This document shows, in pieces, positions 1 through 7,246 of a stretch of DNA of 64,000 bases. Location: the NCBI GenBank assembly GCA_903839085.1, contig CAIMBE010000076.1, positions 1 to 64,000 on the forward strand. Direction: 5' to 3'. A program made the position numbers and the translations under genes. The notes under the pieces were generated by a model. That model saw nothing but the letters and a program-made list of their open reading frames with translations. It did not search any database and had not been told where the DNA came from. Origin of the DNA: an uncultured beta proteobacterium. GTDB lineage: Bacteria; Pseudomonadota; Gammaproteobacteria; Burkholderiales; Burkholderiaceae_C. Position 1 is the first letter of the stretch. Every line of letters starts with the position of its first letter.

Positions 1-1499
1 CGCAGCGCGTAGCCAAAGGGCGAAAACAAGAGTCGGCGCAGCAGCAGCACGCCGGCTGCCACCAGAGCCAAGGTGAGGTAGTAGTAGCTGATCTTGCTCG
101 ACAGCCAGGGCGCCGGCCAGACCCCGGTCAGCCCGTTGCTGCCGCCGGTGAAGCTGTCCCATTGAAAGGTGATGGCCCAGGTGATCTGTGCAAAAGCCAG
201 CGTCAGCATCGCCAGGTAAACACCTGACAGACGCACCGCAAACCAGCCAAAGATCAGCGCGCCCAGCGCCGCCACCAGGGGAGCCAGCAGCAGGGATGCT
301 TCCATTGGCAAACCGGCGCTGCGCGCCAGCAGCGCGGCGCCATAGGCACCCAGACCGAAATAGGCAGCGTGCCCGAACGAGTGCATGCCTGCCGGCCCCA
401 TGATGAAGTGCAGGCTGGCCGTGAACAGGGCCGCCACCAGCAGATCGATCATCAGCACCGTGGTGTAGGGCGATGCGGCTGTCACGATCGGCAGCGCCGT
501 CAGCGCCAGTCCCAGCACCCCGGCGGCGACCAGGTAGCTGCGGGAGGCGCCGCGCAGGGGTTCCTCCTGCATGCCGACGTAACGGCTCGGCGCCTGGGCC
601 CGACCCATCAGGCCCCAGGGGCGCGCCACCAGCACCGTGGCCATCACCAGGAATTCCACCACCAGAGTGAGTTTTGAAAACGACAGGCTGATGCCGGCAA
701 TCTGGACCACGCCGAGCCAGATGCAGACCGCCTTGATTTCCGCGATCAGCAGTGCCGCCGCATAAGCGCCCGGGATCGACCCCATGCCGCCCACCACCAC
801 CACCACAAAGGCCGCACCGATGGTGTTGAGGTCCATTTCCAGATTGGCCGGTTCGCGTGCCAGTTGCAGGGCGCCACCAAGTCCGGCCAGCAGGGCGCCC
901 AAGGAAAAGACGGCCGTGAAGAGCCAGGCCTGATTCACACCCAGGGCGCTGACCATGGCACGGTCCTGCGTCGCAGCGCGCACCAGCGTGCCCCAGCGCG
1001 TGCGTGTCAGCAGCAACCAGAGCAGGCCCAGCACCACCGGGCCGACCACGATCATGAACAGGTCGTAGGACGGGAACGCGCGTCCAAGAATCTGCACCGC
1101 GCCGCGCAGGCCCGGTGCCCGCGGACCGAGCAGTTCATCGGGCCCCCAGAACCAGAGCACGGCGTCCTTGATCACCAGCACCAGCGCAAACGTGGCCAGC
1201 AACTGGAACAGTTCCGGCGCCTTGTAGATGCGCCGCAGCAGCGTCATTTCAATCAGGGCACCCAGCACCCCGACCACCAGCGGCGCCAGCAGCACGCAAG
1301 GCCAGAAGCCGATCACGCCGCCCAAGCGTGCCACCAGGGTGTAGGCGACATAGATGCCGACCATGAAGAACGAGCCGTGCGCAAAATTGACGATGCGCGT
1401 GACGCCAAAGATCAGCGACAGGCCGACCGCCACCAGAAACAGCGACGAAGCACCGGCCAGCCCATTAAGCAACTGGGCCAAAAAGCCCGAAAAGTCCAT
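1..1499 (-). CDS. Branched-chain amino acid-type ABC transporter permease, probably a LivH-LivM fusion (3' end outside window)
   Basis: Reverse translation from ATG at 1499 gives MDFSGFLAQLLNGLAGASSLFLVAVGLSLIFGVTRIVNFAHGSFFMVGIYVAY (LivH-type). No ORF from this start is listed as ending inside the window, so the frame appears open to position 1, long enough for LivH+LivM. Confidence 0.75.
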   Translation of the reverse strand, partial: MDFSGFLAQLLNGLAGASSLFLVAVGLSLIFGVTRIVNFAHGSFFMVGIYVAYTLVARLGGVIGFWPCVLLAPLVVGVLGALIEMTLLRRIYKAPELFQLLATFALVLVIKDAVLWFWGPDELLGPRAPGLRGAVQILGRAFPSYDLFMIVVGPVVLGLLWLLLTRTRWGTLVRAATQDRAMVSALGVNQAWLFTAVFSLGALLAGLGGALQLAREPANLEMDLNTIGAAFVVVVVGGMGSIPGAYAAALLIAEIKAVCIWLGVVQIAGISLSFSKLTLVVEFLVMATVLVARPWGLMGRAQAPSRYVGMQEEPLRGASRSYLVAAGVLGLALTALPIVTAASPYTTVLMIDLLVAALFTASLHFIMGPAGMHSFGHAAYFGLGAYGAALLARSAGLPMEASLLLAPLVAALGALIFGWFAVRLSGVYLAMLTLAFAQITWAITFQWDSFTGGSNGLTGVWPAPWLSSKISYYYLTLALVAAGVLLLRRLLFSPFGYAL

Positions 1500-1587
1500 T
1501 CGATTCCTTCAGAAATTGCTCAAAGTATCCTGGTTCGCCATCGCGAGCTTCCCCGATCCGGCCCGATGCCTTACACGGACCCTAAAC

Positions 1588-1660
1588 CGTCATCGCGAGC
1601 GTAGCGTGGCGATCCATGGCTTCAGGGGTCATGGATTGCTTCACTTCGTTCGCAATGACG
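1588..1660. repeat. REP-like palindromic element, copy 1
   Basis: CGTCATCGCGAGCGTAGCGTGGCGATCCATGGCTTCAGGGGTCATGGATTGCTTCACTTCGTTCGCAATGACG. Confidence 0.85.
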
Positions 1661-1774
1661 GCGTGGGCTCGCAACGACGGCGTGGGCTCGCAACGACGGC
1701 GTGGGCTCGCAACGACGGCGTGGGTTTGCAATGACGGCGTGGGCTCGCGATGACGGCGTGGGTTTGCGATGGCG
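1661..1774. repeat. 19-bp tandem repeat, 6 copies
   Basis: Units at 1661, 1680, 1699, 1718, 1737 and 1756, consensus GCGTGGGCTCGCAACGACG; adjoins REP copy 1. Confidence 0.95.
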
Positions 1775-1795
1775 ATTTGTTTTGCTGGCTGGCCG

Positions 1796-3001
1796 TCAGT
1801 CGGGAGCGCGCAGCTTGGCAACCTCGGCATCGCTCGGAAGGTACTTGGCGCCGTCGAAGTAGCTGTAATCGACCATCATGCCTTTGCTGCCATCGTTTTT
1901 GGTCTTGCCCACAAACGCACCCATGGTCGACTGGTTGTCCTGGGCGCGGTAGGTGATCTTGCCAAACGGGGTGTCAACCTGCAGGCCCTTGAAGGCCGCC
2001 ACCAGCTTCTCGGTGTCGCTGCTGCCGGCTCTCTTCAGACCGGCCGCGATCGACTTGACGGCCGAGTAACCCACCACCGAACCCAGGCGCGGGTAGTCCT
2101 TGAACTTGCCCTGATAGGCCGCCAGAAAGGCCTTGTGCTCAGCCGTCTGGATGCCGTTCCAGGGATAGCCGGTCACGATCCAGCCGTTCGGTGCTTCTTC
2201 CTTCAGGGGGTCCAGGTACTCGGGCTCACCGGTCAGCACGCTCACCACCTCGCGGCCCTGGAACAGGCCGCGCGTATTGCCCTCGCGCACGAACTTGGAC
2301 AGGTCGGCACCGAACAGCACGTTGAAGATCGCGTCCGGCTTGGCGTCGGCCAAGGCCTGCACCACGCTGCCGGCGTCAAGCTTGCCCAGCGGCGGCGCCT
2401 GTTCGGCCACAAACTCCACATCGGGCTGCGCCGCCTTGAGCAGCTGCTTGAAGGCTGCTACCGCCGACTGGCCGTATTCGTAGTTGGGGTAGACAAGGGC
2501 CCAGCGCTTCTTCTTCAGCTTGGCCGCCTCCGGCACCAGCATGGCAGCCTGCATGTAGGTTCCGGGGCGCAAGCGGTAGGTGTACCTGTTGCCGCTGCCC
2601 CAGATGATCTTGTCGGTCAGCGGCTCGCCAGCCAGGAAGAAGAACTTCTTCTGCTTGGCAAAGTCGGCCACGGCCAGACCCGTGTTGGACAGGAAGGTGC
2701 CCATCAGCACGTCGATCTGTTCACGCGAGATCAGCTCTTCGGCCACGCGCACGGCATCGCCCGGATTGGCGTTGTCGTCGCGCGTGATCAGTTCGATCTT
2801 TTTGCCATTGACGCCGCCAGCCGCATTGACCTCGTCCACGGCGAGCTCCATGCCCTTCTTGTAGGGCTCCAGGAAAGCCGGCTGCGCCTTGTAGCTGTTG
2901 ACCTCCCCGATCTTGATCACCCCCTGCGCATGCGCTGCGGGCAGCAAAGCGCAGGTCATGGCAAAGCCGGCCGCGTACAGCATCGTTCTCAGCATCTTCA
3001 T
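1796..3001 (-). CDS. ABC transporter periplasmic substrate-binding protein (LivK/type I PBP family)
   Basis: MKMLRTMLYAAGFAMTCALLPAAHAQGVIKIGEVNSYKAQPAFLEPYKKGMELAVDEVNAAGGVNGKKIELITRDDNANPGDAVRVAEELISREQIDVLMG; signal peptide plus LivK-type fold motifs. Confidence 0.9.
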   Translation of the reverse strand: MKMLRTMLYAAGFAMTCALLPAAHAQGVIKIGEVNSYKAQPAFLEPYKKGMELAVDEVNAAGGVNGKKIELITRDDNANPGDAVRVAEELISREQIDVLMGTFLSNTGLAVADFAKQKKFFFLAGEPLTDKIIWGSGNRYTYRLRPGTYMQAAMLVPEAAKLKKKRWALVYPNYEYGQSAVAAFKQLLKAAQPDVEFVAEQAPPLGKLDAGSVVQALADAKPDAIFNVLFGADLSKFVREGNTRGLFQGREVVSVLTGEPEYLDPLKEEAPNGWIVTGYPWNGIQTAEHKAFLAAYQGKFKDYPRLGSVVGYSAVKSIAAGLKRAGSSDTEKLVAAFKGLQVDTPFGKITYRAQDNQSTMGAFVGKTKNDGSKGMMVDYSYFDGAKYLPSDAEVAKLRAPD

Positions 3002-3083
3002 GTCAAAGTCTCCTCATAAAAACAAAAGTTAAAACCCCAGGTCGATCAACAACATTGGAACGGGCCATTGCCAACGCCCGGAA

Positions 3084-3201
3084 ATGTCATTGCGATTGCC
3101 GCGTCGCTGCGCTCCTCGCAATGACGGCCAGCGCGGCAATCCATGGCCGCAGCGATGGTGCTCCGGCATGGATCGCGACGGCCTGCGGCCTCGCGATGAC
3201 G
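3084..3201. repeat. REP-like palindromic elements, copy 2 (tandem pair)
   Basis: GTCATTGCGATTGCCGCGTCGCTGCGCTCCTCGCAATGACGGCCAGCGCGGCAATCCATGG...GGCCTGCGGCCTCGCGATGACG. Confidence 0.8.
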
Positions 3202-3230
3202 AGTTAGGCACTTTAGCAATTGCATATCCC

Positions 3231-3815
3231 TTAGCGCAGGCCGTCCTGGCCCACGATCTCGCTGACCTGCAAACCACCAATGCGCGGCAACGGCCGCCCA
3301 CTGGCGGTGACAGCCACGGCGACCACGATCTCGTTGGCGCGCGGTGCATCGCTGACGCGAGCCTCCATTGCGTCAAAGTGGCTGCGCACAAAGGCCGCAT
3401 CCTTGTGCCCCAGCGGCACGTCCAGTGCGCTGCCAAGGCCGCCCATCTTCTTGGCCGAGGGCACCAGCGCCGCGCCTTTTTCGACCGCCTTGCGCAGCGG
3501 CGCGCCGAGCTTGGGATGAAGAATGGCCGCCGCGTGTTCCAACTCCCCGGCCTCGCCCACGATCGCACCCTTGCCGTAACTCTGCGCCTGCGCCGGCGTG
3601 ATGCCCAGCGCGTCGACACACTTCTTGCCGAGCAGGCCGCCGAGTTCTTCGCCGATGGCGATCAACGCGTCGAGCTCTGGCGCGTACTTGCCGGCGTAAG
3701 GGTTTTCAATCACCGCCATGGCCAGTGCCCGGCGCGTCGGCGGGGTGACGCGCTGACCCATTTCAATCAGGGTCTCATCAACCTGGACAATGATCTTTCG
3801 AATTTTGGCGCTCAT
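3231..3815 (-). CDS. AA_synth/DUF1185 family protein (copy 1)
   Basis: MSAKIRKIIVQVDETLIEMGQRVTPPTRRALAMAVIENPYAGKYAPELD...; homologous to the adjacent 3852-4493 product. Confidence 0.75.
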   Translation of the reverse strand: MSAKIRKIIVQVDETLIEMGQRVTPPTRRALAMAVIENPYAGKYAPELDALIAIGEELGGLLGKKCVDALGITPAQAQSYGKGAIVGEAGELEHAAAILHPKLGAPLRKAVEKGAALVPSAKKMGGLGSALDVPLGHKDAAFVRSHFDAMEARVSDAPRANEIVVAVAVTASGRPLPRIGGLQVSEIVGQDGLR

Positions 3816-3851
3816 GGTCTTTCCTTCAGATAGTGCGAATGGTGAGGGAAT

Positions 3852-4493
3852 TCAGCGCAAGCCGTCCCACTTGCCGATGGCGCTCGCAGCCAGGCCGCCA
3901 ACGCGGGCGTGAATGCGCGGCCCGGTGCTCATCGCCAGAATGTAAACAATCTCCTGGGCCGACGGCGCACCCGCAACGCGGACTTCCATCGCATCAAAAT
4001 GACTGCGCACATAACTGGCGTTGATGTGTGTCAGCGGCACGTCCAGCGCAGCCCCCGGCGCGCCGACCTTCTTGGTCGACGGCACGATCGCCAGCGCATT
4101 GCCCGGCTGGCCGGTCTTGTGCCCGTCCTGCCCCTTGGCGTAGCTGCCAAGGTCACCCTTCCAGCCCAGTAGTTCGCGCATTGCGTAGCCGCCAGGCACA
4201 TGCCAGAGCGCACCGTGCTCCAGTTCCCCGGCGGCGCCGATGATGGCCCCTTTGCCATAACCCTCGATCTGCTGGGCCGGCACCTGCATGGCGGCGAGCA
4301 AACGCCGCGCCATCTCGACGCCCACCGGTTGCAGTTCATCCATCATGGGCAGGATGTTGGGCTCATAGCGACCGGCAAAGGGATTGGTCAGCACGGCACC
4401 GATCGCGCCACGCAGCAGCGGCGTTGCCGCGACCGGACCAAACTCGTGGTGGATCTCCTCGACCTGCGTAAAGATGCGTCTGATTTCAATCAT
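3852..4493 (-). CDS. AA_synth/DUF1185 family protein (copy 2)
   Basis: MIEIRRIFTQVEEIHHEFGPVAATPLLRGAIGAVLTNPFAGRYEPNILPMMDEL...VPSTKKVGAPGAALDVPLTHINASYVRSHFDAMEVRV; same family signature as copy 1. Confidence 0.75.
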   Translation of the reverse strand: MIEIRRIFTQVEEIHHEFGPVAATPLLRGAIGAVLTNPFAGRYEPNILPMMDELQPVGVEMARRLLAAMQVPAQQIEGYGKGAIIGAAGELEHGALWHVPGGYAMRELLGWKGDLGSYAKGQDGHKTGQPGNALAIVPSTKKVGAPGAALDVPLTHINASYVRSHFDAMEVRVAGAPSAQEIVYILAMSTGPRIHARVGGLAASAIGKWDGLR

Positions 4494-4515
4494 GACTGTG
4501 CGTCCATCCCGTTAT

Positions 4516-5496
4516 TCATGCAAATACCGCGCCAGTTTGCAGCGTCGTCAGCGCGAGGCCAGTGCTCTTTGTCATTGCGAGCGCAGCGCGGCAATCCATG
4601 CATGGATCGCCACAGGCCTGCGGCCTTCGCGATGACGACCGTGCATCGCGCTGTTCGGTTGTCACGATCTGCTGCTGGCAAACCAGCGCCGCCGACCAGA
4701 TCAGGCCGGCACGCTGCAAGGCCTGCGCACGCAGCAGTCCGGCGTGCAAGGCCTGTCGCACCAGATTGGGTTCCAGCGCTGGCACATCGACGGTGACTGG
4801 AATTTCGCCCAGGTCCGAATCGTCCTTGAGCTCGCAGGCGGGTCTGCGCACGATGCGCGCATCGAGCAGATCGACGGCGTTGGCAATCACGGTTGCGGCC
4901 GCATCTGCCGCTGCCGCCGTGCCGGCCAGCACTGTCACGCTGTCGGCAATTCCGAGCGAAAAGCTGCGCCCGCGCCAGCCGCTGGTGGCCACGCCGCGCA
5001 CCGGCATCGGGCTTGTCACTTCAAACTGTCCATCACTGCGGATGCCGCTGCGCAGTGCCGGTGCATCCAGGCGCGCCAGATCGGCATAAAGACCGACGCG
5101 CACCGACTGTGACGGCGCGAGGTACAGGGCGATGTCGCCACCGTTGTTGATCCAGGCGCGCCGCACACCGGCTTTGGCATAGCAGCAGACAAGCTCCTCG
5201 GCGACGGCGCCCGCCACCGCCGCCATCGGCGTGATGTAGCTGCTGGAAAAAGGCTGGCAGGCCTGCCACATGCGTCTGGCAACCGGTCCGTGCAATGGGC
5301 AATGTCTCTGCACCGGCAAACGCAGCAGTGGCAGTTCCTGCACCAGTTCGTCGAGCACGCCCGAAAAGCGCTGCCACGCCGCTTCATGCGCTGCGTTCAA
5401 CGCGGCGGCACTGCCCTCGGCACCGATGATGATGTCGATCGGACCGTGCTGGAAATGCCAGCGACCGTCAGGGAATCGTGCGCGCGATGCAGTCAT
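4516..5496 (-). CDS. UPF0280 family protein (ApbE-like fold)
   Basis: MTASRARFPDGRWHFQHGPIDIIIGAEGSAAALNAAHEAAWQRFSGVLDELVQELPLLR...MWQACQPFSSSYITPMAAVAGAVAEELV. The C-terminal tail is encoded by a REP-like element. Confidence 0.75.
   Translation of the reverse strand: MTASRARFPDGRWHFQHGPIDIIIGAEGSAAALNAAHEAAWQRFSGVLDELVQELPLLRLPVQRHCPLHGPVARRMWQACQPFSSSYITPMAAVAGAVAEELVCCYAKAGVRRAWINNGGDIALYLAPSQSVRVGLYADLARLDAPALRSGIRSDGQFEVTSPMPVRGVATSGWRGRSFSLGIADSVTVLAGTAAAADAAATVIANAVDLLDARIVRRPACELKDDSDLGEIPVTVDVPALEPNLVRQALHAGLLRAQALQRAGLIWSAALVCQQQIVTTEQRDARSSSRRPQACGDPCMDCRAALAMTKSTGLALTTLQTGAVFA
4571..4637. repeat. REP-like palindromic element, copy 3 (inside UPF0280 CDS 3' end)
   Basis: GTCATTGCGAGCGCAGCGCGGCAATCCATGCATGGATCGCCACAGGCCTGCGGCCTTCGCGATGACG. 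Confidence 0.85.
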
Positions 5497-5511
5497 GGCC
5501 TTTTGTGCGTT

Positions 5512-7044
5512 TCAGCCGAGCATGGGCGGCTGCCCCAGCGGCCATGGATTGCTGGCAGAACACTGCAACCACTGACGCTCCAGCGGTGCACCTTCGCTGT
5601 GCCACGCGCCCCGGCGCAGCGCGTCTTCCAACGTGCGCACGTAGTCCATGTGCCCGCCCAGGGCGCGGTAGTCGGCCAACGTCATGCTGAACTCGATCGG
5701 CGCAATGATGGCCGGCGTGGGCACGGTACCAAAACTGTTGTCGGGCATGCGCATCACATCGACCATCACCGTGATGCCGCCGCCCGGCCAGACGTAGGCC
5801 GGGGCCCCGCCGCAGGTGACGTTCACAAGGGCGTTCTTGATGGCCCGCGTCAGCAGCACCGGGTTCCCGGTGACACCGGCGCGCAGGCTGCCACCGGCGC
5901 CGGCAAGGAAAAGAACGGTGGTCAGGGAGGGTTCGCAGTTTTCGCCGATGCGCTCCACCACGGCGCGCACCTCTGACGGCATCGGCTGTTCGATCGGTTG
6001 CAGCGCCTGATCGAGGATGTACCAGCCGGCATGCTCGCCCGTGGTCGAGGTCATCAGCAGGCGCAAGCCGGGCCAGGCTACTTTGGCATCCCAGCCCTCG
6101 ATGATGGCCAGCGGGTCTGCAATGTCGGTGCCGCCCCAGCCGGTTCCTGGATTGGCCACCTGAAAGTAGCGCCCGGGCGTGGACCTGCGACCGCGCATCC
6201 GGATGCCTGAGGCGCGCATGTCCAGACAGCGTCCGGCCTGATGTTCGGTAAGCACACCGGTGATGTGATCGTCGACCACGACCACTTCGTCGGCCTTGCC
6301 CAACAATTGCTCGGCGAAAATGCCCACTGTCGCCGAACCGCAACCCACGCGCATGCGCTGTTCCTCAACCCCATTGACGATCGGCGCGCGGCCGGCCTGG
6401 ATCAGCACCTCGGAGCCACCCTCGATCGAGAGCGCGACGGCCTGCTTGTTGCCCAGCGCCGTCATCATCTCGACCGTCACCCGACCCTCTTTCTTGCTGC
6501 CGCCAGTGAGGTGGTGCACACCGCCCAGGGAGAGCATCTGCGAGCCGTATTCGGCGGTCGTCACATGGCCGACCACTTCGCCCTTGCAGCGGACATTGGC
6601 CTGCTCGGCACCCAGGAACCGATCGGTATCGATCTTCACCTTCAAGCTGCAGTAGCTGAAGATTCCCTCTGTCACCACCGTCACCGTATCGACTCCCGCG
6701 ACCTTCGATGAAACAATGAACGGCGCGGGCTTGTAGTCGGGATAGGTGGTCGATGAACCGACACCGGTAATGAACACATCGTCGCCCGTCAGCAGCGCGC
6801 CGCCCCGCGCTGGCGCGGCGTCGTCAAGGCTTTCGCGCGCGGCAAAGGGAACCAGCGCCGGCTCGGCCTGGCTGAGTTCGCGCCGCAGCATCAGAACCGG
6901 ATCGACACGCACCAAGGCACCGCCGCGATTGGCATAGCGGTCGCAGGCGCCGCTGCGCCCATCCGTGATCTGGCACAGCACCGGGCACGCATTGCACGCA
7001 ATCTTCTGGCGTCGTGCAGCGTCAATCTTTGTGGGTCCAGTCAT
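5512..7044 (-). CDS. 6-hydroxynicotinate reductase-like iron-sulfur flavoprotein
   Basis: MTGPTKIDAARRQKIACNACPVLCQITDGRSGACDRYANRGGALVRVDPVL; N-terminal Cys cluster typical of the family; next to molybdenum hydroxylase and enamidase genes. Confidence 0.75.
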   Translation of the reverse strand: MTGPTKIDAARRQKIACNACPVLCQITDGRSGACDRYANRGGALVRVDPVLMLRRELSQAEPALVPFAARESLDDAAPARGGALLTGDDVFITGVGSSTTYPDYKPAPFIVSSKVAGVDTVTVVTEGIFSYCSLKVKIDTDRFLGAEQANVRCKGEVVGHVTTAEYGSQMLSLGGVHHLTGGSKKEGRVTVEMMTALGNKQAVALSIEGGSEVLIQAGRAPIVNGVEEQRMRVGCGSATVGIFAEQLLGKADEVVVVDDHITGVLTEHQAGRCLDMRASGIRMRGRRSTPGRYFQVANPGTGWGGTDIADPLAIIEGWDAKVAWPGLRLLMTSTTGEHAGWYILDQALQPIEQPMPSEVRAVVERIGENCEPSLTTVLFLAGAGGSLRAGVTGNPVLLTRAIKNALVNVTCGGAPAYVWPGGGITVMVDVMRMPDNSFGTVPTPAIIAPIEFSMTLADYRALGGHMDYVRTLEDALRRGAWHSEGAPLERQWLQCSASNPWPLGQPPMLG

Positions 7045-7073
7045 GGTTGCAAATATAGCGTGAGTTTTATTTG

Positions 7074-7246
7074 TTGATGTTTACGGAATTCAAGACACCG
7101 CTTTCGTCATCGCGAGCCCCTGAGCAGAACGTCACTGCGAGCGTAGCGCGGCAGTCCATGCCCCCGGACTTCCTGGATTGCCGCGTCGCCAAGCTCCTCG
7201 CGATGACGATCGGGACTGTCATGATTCATGGAGTTTTCGATCATGG
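7074..7246. repeat. ~173-bp direct repeat A (contains REP-like element, copy 4)
   Basis: TTGATGTTTACGGAATTCAAGACACC...CGTCATCGCGAG...CTGAGCAGAACGTCACTGCGAGCG...GGATTGCCGCGTCGCCAAGCTCCTCGC; matches 10870-11042 end to end. Confidence 0.9.

Noticed and set aside
1661-1774. Possible CRISPR array
   Set aside because: Contiguous 19-bp tandem repeats without unique spacers and no cas genes; a VNTR-like array instead.
1769-3019. 416-aa plus-strand ORF opposite the ABC binding protein
   Set aside because: Exactly mirrors the LivK-like gene on the minus strand; no recognisable domain.
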